Of a stretch of DNA of 14,566 bases, positions 7,630 to 14,464 are shown one piece after another; position 1 is the first letter of the stretch, and every line of letters begins with the position of its first letter. The translations under genes were made by a program, and so were the position numbers. The notes beneath the pieces were generated by a model. It was not told the DNA's origin. It ran no database searches and saw only the letters and a program-made list of their open reading frames with translations. This stretch comes from Chloroflexota bacterium. Its GTDB lineage: Bacteria > Chloroflexota > Chloroflexia > Thermomicrobiales > UBA6265. The stretch is from contig JAHWJF010000023.1 in assembly GCA_019348515.1 (NCBI GenBank), forward strand, positions 1 to 14,566, written 5' to 3'.

Positions 7630-9155
7630 ACGAACTCTCCTGATCCGACCAGCGTCTGCTCGAGACGCGCCTGCCGTTCCCGGGCGGCGCGATAGTGCTC
7701 ATAGTTGACCATATGGGGGACATACTCGGTTGCTCCGCTGAGCTCGTCGGACGCGTTATCGAGGTGAGCCAAGATGCCCGCTTCAACCCCTGCCATGAGC
7801 GCCGCGCCACGGGCCGTGGTTTCGTCGCCCGGCGTCATCGCTGTGAGGCTGTGCCCAAGAGCATCGGCGGTGATCTCCATCCAGCAGGGCATCACCAGGA
7901 TGGAGCCTCCGGAGACGACGATCTGGTGATTCGGGGATGCCAGGGGCTCCAACGCCTCATAGACGTCCGCGAGCCGGTAGGCGACCGCCTCCATCCCGGC
8001 GCGAATCAGATGCTCCGGGCGCGTGGCGACCGTGAGTCCGGCGAGGACGGCCGTGGCGTCGTCGTGCCAACCAGGCGAGCGTTCGCCGGCGAGGAATGGC
8101 AGAAAGGTCAGGCCAGTGGAGTCCGGAGGAAGTTCGCATGCGGCTCTGGTTGCTTCCGCGTCGCGGCCGGTATCGGTGGTATCCCAAATCCAGTGGAGGA
8201 GGTTTCCGCCATTGGAGAGGGCGCCTCCGAGCACGGCGCGGCGCCGGTCGAGCCGGTAGGCCCACAGTCCGGCGGGAACGACCCACGACTGACCAGGCGG
8301 TTGGGGCAGGATCATCCGCATGGCGGCGGAAGTCCCTACCGTTAGCGCTATGGATGAAGGTCCAATGGCGCCACTGCCAACATTGGCGCAGGCGCCGTCG
8401 CCGAGCGCGGGGAACCACCGCGCCGAGGCCAGCGCTGGCCAGCGCTGGCCGACCTCCCGGCGCAGGCAAGCGGCCGGGCCAAGATCGACAAGGGGCGACA
8501 GACGCTCCGTGGCAATGCCGGTCACGTCCAGCATCTCGGGGTCCCAGTCCAATGTGTGGACGTCGAGAAGACCGGTTCCGGAAGCCATGCAGAGGGTGAC
8601 GGCGGCCGCGTCATCGTGGCAGAGGCGGCCCAGGGCGTACTCGGCAAACGAGAGCCATCGCTGAGTCCGGTCAAACGTGTCCGGATCGGTTCGTCGCAAC
8701 CAGCACAGCTTGGCCGGCCAGTAGGACGAATGGAGGCGGCAGCCGGTGCGCTGCCAGACGGCGTGCGCATCGAGCTCGCGGCGGAGGGTTACTGCGTCAG
8801 GGGCGGAGCGGGTATCGGCCCAATAATAGATCGGGGTGGTTGGCGTGCCGGTCGCGTCGACGCCCATCAGACTGTGCCAGAACGAGGTGCTTCCGACCGC
8901 AGCAACGTCCTGGGCACGATGCTGAAGCCGTGCCACCACACCGTCGATCGCCTCGACTGTCAGGTCGAAGAGCGATTCAGCGGGGAATGTAGCGCCCCCG
9001 TGGGGCGTCGACTCGAGCGCGTAGGGAAGCTGCTCTTCACTCTCGAGGATTGCGCGGCCCATGCTGTCGAAGGCAAGCGCACGCACCGACGACGTTCCCG
9101 CGTCAAGCGCGACGATCAACGGCGCGCGGGCGTCTGCCAGGGAAACGGACGGCAT
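7626..9155 (-). CDS. FGGY family carbohydrate kinase, gluconokinase-like
   Basis: A 509-aa sugar kinase of the FGGY family, using ATP to phosphorylate a sugar, sugar acid or polyol. LDAGTSSVRALAFD (17-30) is the first phosphate-binding motif. FWHSLMGVD...YYWADTRS (92-117) lines the sugar site and is the part that recalls gluconokinases. GDGACANVGSGA (252-263) holds the likely catalytic Asp253. VGTSAAMR (273-280), SNGGNLLHWIW (314-324) and VVSGGS (413-418) are the ATP-side motifs. The frame is open up to 9371, but ATG 9155 has CAGGAG 6 bases upstream and gives the family's usual N-terminus and length; the extra 72 residues look non-coding. It is divergent from the F420 operon and runs into the PIG-L gene with a 4-bp overlap. 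Gluconate is my best guess; xylulose and other sugars remain possible. Confidence 0.88.
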   Translation of the reverse strand: MPSVSLADARAPLIVALDAGTSSVRALAFDSMGRAILESEEQLPYALESTPHGGATFPAESLFDLTVEAIDGVVARLQHRAQDVAAVGSTSFWHSLMGVDATGTPTTPIYYWADTRSAPDAVTLRRELDAHAVWQRTGCRLHSSYWPAKLCWLRRTDPDTFDRTQRWLSFAEYALGRLCHDDAAAVTLCMASGTGLLDVHTLDWDPEMLDVTGIATERLSPLVDLGPAACLRREVGQRWPALASARWFPALGDGACANVGSGAIGPSSIALTVGTSAAMRMILPQPPGQSWVVPAGLWAYRLDRRRAVLGGALSNGGNLLHWIWDTTDTGRDAEATRAACELPPDSTGLTFLPFLAGERSPGWHDDATAVLAGLTVATRPEHLIRAGMEAVAYRLADVYEALEPLASPNHQIVVSGGSILVMPCWMEITADALGHSLTAMTPGDETTARGAALMAGVEAGILAHLDNASDELSGATEYVPHMVNYEHYRAARERQARLEQTLVGSGEFV

Positions 9156-9197
9156 CAAGACTCCTGAGGGCTGATGGGCGGAGAATGGCGTCGGGAA

Positions 9198-9203
9198 AGT
9201 ATA
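9198..9203 (-). promoter_or_regulatory. Possible -10 box of the kinase-deacetylase operon
   Basis: The minus strand reads TATACT, 42 bases before the kinase ATG. The -35 region is GC-rich with no consensus match, as in front of metH, which uses the same hexamer. Confidence 0.35.
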
Positions 9204-9273
9204 TCCGCACCCGGCCGGTGGCCCGGCTCTGCCCGCGCTGAGTAGACTCCGGCATTCGGCCGCTGGGACGGGG

Positions 9274-9279
9274 AAGGAG
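9274..9279 (+). promoter_or_regulatory. Ribosome binding site of the PPOX gene
   Basis: AAGGAG lies 5 bases before the GTG at 9285 and decides this non-ATG start. The GTG at 9283 is out of frame with the gene. Confidence 0.7.
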
Positions 9280-9284
9280 CCTGT

Positions 9285-9698
9285 GTGCAGCTCAGGGACG
9301 ATGTTCGGGCGTTCCTTGAGGAGGAGCGCTTCGGGGTGCTTGGCACGGTGAACGCGGACGGCAGTCCGCAACAGACCGTGATGTGGTACGAGCTGCGCGG
9401 CGATACGATCGTCATGAACACGAAACGCGGCCGCAAGAAGGACAAGAACCTGGCTCGCGACCCCCGAGCTTCACTCTGCATCGAGGATGGATTCCGGTAC
9501 GTGACGCTGGACGGCACCATCGAAACCATTGAGGATCAGCGGACGGCGCAGGCCGATATCGCGGCCCTCGCCCGCCGGTACCACGATGCTGCCAAGGCTG
9601 AGGAGATGGCGCGAGACGTGTTCGCTCCTCAAGAGCGGATCACTCTTCTGCTGCACGTCGATCGCGTCGACGCCCACGGGTTCGACGGCGAGGAGTAA
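9285..9698 (+). CDS. PPOX-class F420-dependent oxidoreductase (split beta-barrel)
   Basis: A 137-aa protein of the pyridoxamine-phosphate-oxidase-like split barrel, in the group that uses F420H2 (FDOR-B type, such as mycobacterial Rv1155-like proteins). FGVLGTVNADGSPQQTVMWYE (16-36) is the paired-strand start typical of the family. RGRKKDKNLARDPRASL (48-64) is the basic stretch that binds the cofactor's phosphate/carboxylate tail, and YVTLDGTIE (72-80) is the next conserved strand. The start is GTG with AAGGAG 5 bases upstream. It is the first gene of the F420 operon: the AGGAG for cofD lies in its last codons and cofD begins 3 bases after its stop. Its reaction is unknown; the family reduces quinones, biliverdin or other hydrophobic substrates. 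The context strongly favours F420 over FMN as cofactor. Confidence 0.85.
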   Translation: MQLRDDVRAFLEEERFGVLGTVNADGSPQQTVMWYELRGDTIVMNTKRGRKKDKNLARDPRASLCIEDGFRYVTLDGTIETIEDQRTAQADIAALARRYHDAAKAEEMARDVFAPQERITLLLHVDRVDAHGFDGEE

Positions 9699-9701
9699 TC
9701 G

Positions 9702-10655
9702 GTGATCGTTGCGCTGGCTGGTGGCGTCGGGGGGGCCAAGATGGCCCAGGGCCTGCAAGCCGCGCTGCCCCCTGGCGATCTGACCGTAGTGGTCAACACC
9801 GCCGATGACTTCGACCTGTATGGACTTCGCATCTCGCCGGACCTCGATACCGTGATGTACACCCTGGCCGGGATCGCCGATCCCGTCAATGGCTGGGGTG
9901 TCGCAGGAGACACGCGCAATACGCTTGCCGCCATCGCTCGTTACGGTCAGGAGCCTTGGTTCTCGCTCGGCGATCAGGATTTCGCCACCCACATCCTACG
10001 CACGGAGCGTCTAGCGGCTGGGACACCGCTCTCCGCGATTACTCGAGAGCTGTCCGGTGCGCTCGGCATCCCGACCCGGATCGTACCGATGACCGACGAT
10101 CGGGTTGCGACGTTGATTGACACCCCGGCTGGCAGGCTCGAGTTTCAGGACTATTTTGTCGGTCGCCGCCAAAGTGATGACGTCCTCGGTGTGGTCTTCA
10201 CGGGGATCGAAAGCGCCAAAGCGCACCCGGATGCCCTGGCCGCGATCCGCGAGGCGGCCGCGGTCGTCATCGCGCCTTCCAACCCGATCGTCAGCGTGGG
10301 ACCGATCCTGGCGACTCCCGGAATGCGCGAGTCGCTCGACGATGCGACGGGTCCGGTCGTCGCGGTCAGTCCGATCGTCGGTGGTCGTGCGCTGAAAGGC
10401 CCCGCTGCCGAAATGCTGGCAACGCTTGGCCATGAGGTCTCCGTGCTCGGTGTGGCGCGCCTGTATGACGGTCTCATTGACGGGTTCGTCATCGACGACC
10501 TTGACCGGGACCTCGCGCCGGCTCTCGAGCTGATGGGGTTGCGCGTCCTGGTGACGGCCACGGTCATGGGTGGCGAAGATGACCGGCGGCGACTAGCGAC
10601 CGAAGTGCTCGATTTTGCAGGTTCACTGACGTTGGAGCGGACGGCGACACGGTGA
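9702..10655 (+). CDS. cofD: 2-phospho-L-lactate transferase (F420 biosynthesis)
   Basis: Transfers the phospho-lactyl (or phosphoenolpyruvyl) group from a GDP-activated donor onto the deazaflavin Fo, giving F420-0 or dehydro-F420-0; actinobacterial name fbiA. At 317 aa it has the normal length. Landmarks in order: LAGGVGGAKMAQGL (5-18), the glycine-rich start; NTADDFDLYGLRISPDLDTV (32-51), the Fo/metal-binding segment; GWGVAGDT (64-71); TPLSAIT; the APSNPIVSVGPIL region (191-203) for the nucleotide; and SPIVGGRALKGPA (223-235). The GTG start at 9702 has AGGAG 6 bases upstream, overlapping the end of the PPOX gene. Its own stop overlaps the start of cofC in GTGA. Assignment is secure; whether the donor is derived from 2-phospholactate, phosphoenolpyruvate or 3-phosphoglycerate cannot be read here. 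Confidence 0.96.
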   Translation: MIVALAGGVGGAKMAQGLQAALPPGDLTVVVNTADDFDLYGLRISPDLDTVMYTLAGIADPVNGWGVAGDTRNTLAAIARYGQEPWFSLGDQDFATHILRTERLAAGTPLSAITRELSGALGIPTRIVPMTDDRVATLIDTPAGRLEFQDYFVGRRQSDDVLGVVFTGIESAKAHPDALAAIREAAAVVIAPSNPIVSVGPILATPGMRESLDDATGPVVAVSPIVGGRALKGPAAEMLATLGHEVSVLGVARLYDGLIDGFVIDDLDRDLAPALELMGLRVLVTATVMGGEDDRRRLATEVLDFAGSLTLERTATR

Positions 10656-11320
10656 GCGGACGGATCGTCGCCGTCGTTCCCGTACGATCCCTGCGGGACG
10701 GGAAGTCGCGTCTCGCTCCGGTGCTGGCGCCCGAAGCGAGGGAGAGGTTGGTGCGGTACGCCGCCGAACGGGTGATCCGCGCCGCGGTCGATTCAGGAAC
10801 GATTGAAACAGTCCTGGTTGTCAGTCCCGATCCAGAGGCGCTGGCATGGGCCGCGGAGCTGAGTCCTACGGTCAGCACGATGCCCCAACCACACCATCTG
10901 CCCGGTCTCAATGGGGCCATCGATGCCGGCCGGGAATGGGCACGGACGCTCGGCGCAACGGCAATCGTCTCACTATTCGCCGACTTGCCATTGATTGGCC
11001 CCGGTGACATTCGCGCCTTGACCGGGCGGCCGGAGGCGGTCGTGCTTGGTCCAGATCGCCGTGGTGAGGGAACGAACGCACTCCTGCTGCGACTGGCCGG
11101 ACGCGGACCGGAGTTTCGGTTCGCGTTTGGCGAACGAAGCCTGGTCAGGCACCTGGAAGAGGCTCGCCGACTAGGTGTGGGCGTGGCGGTCCACAACGCG
11201 GCTGGGATCGGCTTCGACCTGGATACCCCCGGCGACTGGACCGATTTTCTCGATGCCCCGGCGGACCATGAAACACTGGCTAGACACATAACTATCGAGT
11301 GCGGAGCCGGTGTCGGGTGA
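10652..11320 (+). CDS. cofC: 2-phospholactate/phosphoenolpyruvate guanylyltransferase (F420 biosynthesis)
   Basis: Activates a phosphorylated three-carbon acid with GTP to make the unstable GDP-linked donor used by CofD; fbiD in actinobacteria. The 222-aa protein is a small nucleotidyltransferase fold: VPVRSLRDGKSRLAPVL (9-25) is the nucleotide loop with Lys18 and Arg20, LNGAI (86-90) follows, FADLPLI (109-115) carries the metal Asp111, GPDRRGEGTNALLL (133-146) is the family's most typical stretch, and FGERSLVRHL (159-168) and GFDLDTPGDW (187-196) close the fold. The GTG start shares GTGA with the cofD stop, and the same arrangement recurs at its 3' end with cofE, so translation is probably coupled. 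The last 20 or so residues, after the aspartates, are not conserved in my recollection. Confidence 0.95.
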   Translation: MSGRIVAVVPVRSLRDGKSRLAPVLAPEARERLVRYAAERVIRAAVDSGTIETVLVVSPDPEALAWAAELSPTVSTMPQPHHLPGLNGAIDAGREWARTLGATAIVSLFADLPLIGPGDIRALTGRPEAVVLGPDRRGEGTNALLLRLAGRGPEFRFAFGERSLVRHLEEARRLGVGVAVHNAAGIGFDLDTPGDWTDFLDAPADHETLARHITIECGAGVG

Positions 11321-12093
11321 GCGATGGCAATGAGGTTCGGGTCATCGGCCTCGATGGTATGCCTGAGGTGGCGCCCGGAGATGATCTCGACTCGCTGATC
11401 GGCAATGCGATCGTTACATCCGGCGTGGGTCTCGAGCGGGGCGATATCGTCGTTGTCACGCACAAGATCGTGTCCAAGGCCGAAGGGCAGGTCGTCGACC
11501 TGCGCACGATCGAGCCATCGACGCTGTCGACAGAGTTTGGGCAACGTTGGGATAAGGATCCGCGCAAGATCGAGGTCGTGCTGCGCGAAGCCAAGCGCAT
11601 CGTCCGCATGGACAATGGGCTGATCATCGCCGAGACCGTGCACGGGTTTGTCTGTGCCAACGCGGGCGTCGACGCTTCGAACGCCTCCCCGGACACCGTG
11701 GTGCTGCTGCCGAAAGATCCCGATGCATCCGCTGGCAGACTGCGGCGGGCGCTCGAAAAGCGGTTTGGCCCAAGCGATATCGACGCTCTCGCGGTGATCA
11801 TCAGCGACTCGTTCGGACGGCCCTGGCGACAGGGCATCGTCAATGTCGCGGTTGGCGTCAGCGGGATGGCGCCGCTGGTCGATTATCGCGGGCAGATTGA
11901 CGCGGCCGGCTACGAGCTGTCAGCCTCAATTCTGGCGGTTGCCGACGAGGTTGCCGCAGCCGCGGAGCTGGTGATGCACAAGTTGGCCGGGCGACCGGTA
12001 GCAATCGTTCGCGGCTATCGATCACCACTCGCCGGCGCACCAGGGACCGGACGTGATTTGATCATGGACCCTGCACGGGACTTGTTCCGGTGA
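11317..12093 (+). CDS. cofE: Coenzyme F420-0:L-glutamate ligase
   Basis: Adds L-glutamates to F420-0 with GTP, first by an alpha and then by gamma linkages. The 258-aa protein covers the single CofE domain: GLDGMPEVAPGDDL (11-24), GDIVVVTHKIVSKAEGQVV (42-60) with the nucleotide/metal site, DPRKIEVVL (81-89), ETVHGFVCANAGVDASN (106-122), LLPKDPDASAGRLR (130-143), SDSFGRPWRQG (164-173) and GMAPLVDYRGQIDAAGYEL (183-201). It lacks the nitroreductase-like C-terminal domain of mycobacterial FbiB, so any dehydro-F420 reductase must be encoded elsewhere. The frame opens at GTG 11299, but GTG 11317, which shares GTGA with the cofC stop as at the previous junction, is the better start. Its stop in turn overlaps GTG 12090. 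Confidence 0.95.
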   Translation: MSDGNEVRVIGLDGMPEVAPGDDLDSLIGNAIVTSGVGLERGDIVVVTHKIVSKAEGQVVDLRTIEPSTLSTEFGQRWDKDPRKIEVVLREAKRIVRMDNGLIIAETVHGFVCANAGVDASNASPDTVVLLPKDPDASAGRLRRALEKRFGPSDIDALAVIISDSFGRPWRQGIVNVAVGVSGMAPLVDYRGQIDAAGYELSASILAVADEVAAAAELVMHKLAGRPVAIVRGYRSPLAGAPGTGRDLIMDPARDLFR

Positions 12094-12110
12094 TTCGTCG
12101 CGATCGATAC

Positions 12111-12117
12111 GGAGGAG
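12111..12117 (+). promoter_or_regulatory. Ribosome binding site of the FGD-like gene
   Basis: GGAGGAG lies 11 bases before ATG 12129. It is the reason for preferring that start over GTG 12090, which has no Shine-Dalgarno upstream. Confidence 0.6.
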
Positions 12118-12128
12118 AAGTCGGGATC

Positions 12129-13118
12129 ATGGGAACGGTTGGCTACGCGGCGTCGATGGAGCAGTTCGCGCCGAGCGCGCTCCTCCGGTACTGCCAGCAG
12201 GCGGAAGACCAGGGGTTCACCGCGGTTATGGCGTCGGACCATTTCAACCCCTGGGTCCCTTCTCAGGGCGAGTCTGGATTCGTCTGGTCGTTCATGGCGG
12301 CGCTCGGCGCCACCACGAAGGTGCGGTTCGGTCCTGGAGTGACGCCCCCGGGCTATCGATATCACCCGGCGATCATCGCCCAGGCGGCTGCCACGCTGGA
12401 GGAGATGTTCCCCGGACGCTTTTACCTTGGACTCGGCGCCGGCGAGGCACTCAACGAGCACATAGTGGCTGAATACTGGCCGGAAGCGCCGGTCCGGCTG
12501 GAACGGCTGATGGAGTCGATCGAGATCATCGGTAAACTCTTCACTGGCAAGAAGATCAAGCACCGGGGGACGCACTTCACCCTGGAGAGCGCCCGGCTGT
12601 GGACCCTGCCGGCAACTCCACCGCCGATCTACGTGGCGACCTCCGGTCCGATCATGGCCTACCGCACTGGCAAGTTCACCGACGGATTGATCACGGTTGG
12701 CGCCGCGGACGAAAAGCTGAAGATGCTGGTCGAGCGCTATGAAACCGGCGCCCGTGAGGCTGGGAAAGACCCGGCGACGATGCCCAAGATCCTCCAGGTC
12801 AAAGTGTCCTATGCGGCGACCATTGAAGAGGCGACCGAGGCGGCGGTGCGCGATTGGCCGAATGGTGGAATGGCTTTTCCAAAGGGGGATATCCGCGAGC
12901 CGGAAGACTTCGAGGCCATGGCGAAGCTCGTCCGTCCGGACAACTACAAGAACCGGGTGCTGATCACTCCCGACCCTGACGAGCACGTCGCCTACCTGCA
13001 GCACTTCATCGATCTCGGGTTCGGCGAGATCTACGTCCACAACGTCGGACGCGAACAGGAACCGTTCATCAAGGTTTACGGTGAGAAGGTGATCTCAAAG
13101 CTGCGCTGGCCAGCGTGA
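12129..13118 (+). CDS. Luciferase-like F420-dependent oxidoreductase, FGD-like
   Basis: A TIM-barrel LLM-class enzyme of 329 aa, closest in pattern to F420-dependent glucose-6-phosphate dehydrogenase (FGD) and its relatives. SDHFNPWVPSQ (36-46) has the FGD His and Trp (here His38, Trp42). The HPAIIAQAAATLEEMFPGRFYLGLGAGEALNEH stretch (79-111) has the Glu (Glu106) that in FGD is proposed to act with His on the substrate. The segments after about residue 120 (WPEAPVRLERLMESI, YVATSGP, SDPDE-like TPDPDEHV) also follow FGD. The second half departs: the FGD stretch with a phosphate-binding lysine reads VGAADE here, so a different substrate is possible. Start: ATG 12129, with GGAGGAG 11 bases upstream; GTG 12090, overlapping cofE by GTGA, would add 13 residues. 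As the last gene of the F420 operon it probably regenerates F420H2. Confidence 0.87.
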   Translation: MGTVGYAASMEQFAPSALLRYCQQAEDQGFTAVMASDHFNPWVPSQGESGFVWSFMAALGATTKVRFGPGVTPPGYRYHPAIIAQAAATLEEMFPGRFYLGLGAGEALNEHIVAEYWPEAPVRLERLMESIEIIGKLFTGKKIKHRGTHFTLESARLWTLPATPPPIYVATSGPIMAYRTGKFTDGLITVGAADEKLKMLVERYETGAREAGKDPATMPKILQVKVSYAATIEEATEAAVRDWPNGGMAFPKGDIREPEDFEAMAKLVRPDNYKNRVLITPDPDEHVAYLQHFIDLGFGEIYVHNVGREQEPFIKVYGEKVISKLRWPA

Positions 13119-13175
13119 CAGTGGATGCTACTTCGTTCCAGGGGAAGGTGGCGGCCGCGCGTCTCACGGGGAGTT

Positions 13176-13215
13176 GCTTCGCTTAGGGGGAGAAGCGCCT
13201 CTCGCATTAGGCGAG
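13176..13215. terminator. Weak stem-loops between convergent genes
   Basis: Two small stems sit in the 130-base gap between the converging oxidoreductase genes: GCTTC (13176-13180) with GAAGC (13192-13196), and CTCGC (13201-13205) with GCGAG (13211-13215). Neither is followed by a T-tract on either strand. A perfect 12-bp palindrome, CGCTGGCCAGCG, lies at 13104-13115 at the end of the upstream gene. A bidirectional terminator is plausible only from position. Confidence 0.2.
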
Positions 13216-13248
13216 CAAGGGAGGTGGATTGTCGCCGTGGACGGTCGA

Positions 13249-14202
13249 TTACTGACCGGATAGCCGGGCCACGACCGGGGAGAAGGCCTCCATGTCCCAC
13301 TCAAAGACCACGACGTACGAGATGCCCCAGCGGTCCCTACGGACCTGGAGTGTCGCGACGATTTCGTCAACCGTGCCGATCAGCAGGTAAGGGGTTTCGC
13401 ACACCTCCTCCGGATTTAGCGGCGCCCACTCGCGGCTCAAGTCCTCGCTCGCTTGGTTCACGTCCTCGGTCACCATCACCCGCTGGATCAGGACGTTCAG
13501 CTCAATGGCGGCAAACCGCGTTCCGGCAACGCGGCGGATCAGTTCGACCTGCTCGGTCACGGCCGCCGCTCGGCTGGCCTCCATCTGGAACTGGCCGCCA
13601 CCTGGCAGCATCGGGACCAGGATGCCGACGATGTCTGCCTCCCGTGCCGCGAGGGAGAGCACGCGTGGCCCGCCGCCCGCCACGAGCAGTGGTGGATGCG
13701 GACGTTGCATCGGCTTGGGAAATCCGTTGAGCTCGGTGATCGTGTAATGCCGGCCCGAAAAGGTGAGCGGCTCCTCAGCGGCGAGTCCCTTGATGATCTG
13801 CAGGCTTTCCTCGAGGCGACCAACACGTGTCCCGGGCGGGTCGAACGGGATGCCAGTCTGTTCATAATCCGCCAGCAACGAGCCGCCGGCGCCAAGCCCG
13901 AGCTCGAACCGACCGTCCGAGAGCACGTCGAGCGTCGCCGCTTCCTTCGCGACCAGGGCCGGGTGACGCAGGTCGTTCTGCAGCACGAACGTGCCGATGC
14001 GGAGCGTCGTGGTCGCCTCGGCGGCCATGGCCAGGGCCGGACCAAGGGCAAACTGGTCGGTGAGGTGATCTGGCATGAGGAGGATGTCGTAGCCTAGAGC
14101 CTCCGCCCTCCTTGCCATGGCTTTCCACTCTGAGTGCGACACCGCGTGGGCGACGCCGCGTGCAGCCTGGACGCCGAACCGAAATGGACGATGTGGATTC
14201 AT
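13249..14202 (-). CDS. Luciferase-like F420-dependent oxidoreductase (second subfamily)
   Basis: A 317-aa LLM-class TIM-barrel protein of the F420 type, different from the FGD-like one: RFGVQAARG opens strand one (8-16), LLMPDHLTDQFALGPALAMAAEAT (41-64) is the PDH/LxPxxAL pattern of the TIGR03621-like group, LRIGTFVLQNDLRHPALVAKEAATLDVLSDGRFELGLGAG (67-106) is the conserved core, and YYT-like HYTITELNGFPKP...PLLVAGGG (152-178) follows. ATG 14202 (MNPHRPFRFG) is preceded by GGAGAGG on the minus strand; TTG 14214 in the same frame would use part of that site as codons and is less likely. Converges on the F420 operon. The substrate is unknown; such enzymes reduce or oxidise many secondary metabolites. 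F420 use is inferred from subfamily and neighbourhood. Confidence 0.85.
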   Translation of the reverse strand: MNPHRPFRFGVQAARGVAHAVSHSEWKAMARRAEALGYDILLMPDHLTDQFALGPALAMAAEATTTLRIGTFVLQNDLRHPALVAKEAATLDVLSDGRFELGLGAGGSLLADYEQTGIPFDPPGTRVGRLEESLQIIKGLAAEEPLTFSGRHYTITELNGFPKPMQRPHPPLLVAGGGPRVLSLAAREADIVGILVPMLPGGGQFQMEASRAAAVTEQVELIRRVAGTRFAAIELNVLIQRVMVTEDVNQASEDLSREWAPLNPEEVCETPYLLIGTVDEIVATLQVRRDRWGISYVVVFEWDMEAFSPVVARLSGQ

Positions 14203-14285
14203 CAACCTCTCCAACGGTGCCGTCCGCTCTGCTCTGATCGGCTCCCTGTACTTAGCTGACTCTTCCGTCAGTAGCGGCTCGATCG

Positions 14286-14307
14286 CTACCCTGAGGTCGT
14301 AGGGTAG
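14286..14307. other. Strong 7-bp stem-loop
   Basis: CTACCCT (14286-14292) and AGGGTAG (14301-14307) pair perfectly around an 8-base loop. A further 4-bp ATCG/CGAT helix lies outside after a 3-base bulge. It sits 84 bases upstream of the oxidoreductase ATG, so it may be in that gene's 5' leader. No T-tract follows on either strand. Confidence 0.4.
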
Positions 14308-14432
14308 AAGCGATTCTCTCCATGCGGAGCGACCGACGGGCAGCTTACGTCCAGTTCTGCGATGCGGTCCAACCTAGAGGAACGGGGTGAGCGGCCGTGC
14401 CTGCTTCTCGATTCACCGACTATGCTCGTCCT

Positions 14433-14464
14433 TGCCGTCGTGCCGTCTTGCCGTCTTGCCGTCT
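14433..14464. repeat. Tandem repeat, four 8-bp units
   Basis: Four units in a row: TGCCGTCG then TGCCGTCT three times. The array is bracketed by direct repeats of CTATGCT at 14420-14426 and 14463-14469. Unit number could vary by slippage. Confidence 0.7.

Noticed and set aside
7695..8345. Plus-strand 216-codon frame
   Set aside because: It is antisense to the FGGY kinase, whose motifs are complete; it is a shadow of GC-rich coding DNA.
10564..11643. Minus-strand 359-codon frame across cofC and cofE
   Set aside because: It spans the junction of two secure genes on the other strand, and its Ser/Thr/Arg-rich product has no motif.
12015..13040. Minus-strand 341-codon frame
   Set aside because: It is antisense to the FGD-like gene and rich in Arg, Asp and His without domain patterns.
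13119..13248. Strong rho-independent terminator after the F420 operon
   Set aside because: Only two 5-bp stems without T-tracts are present, so it is listed as weak.
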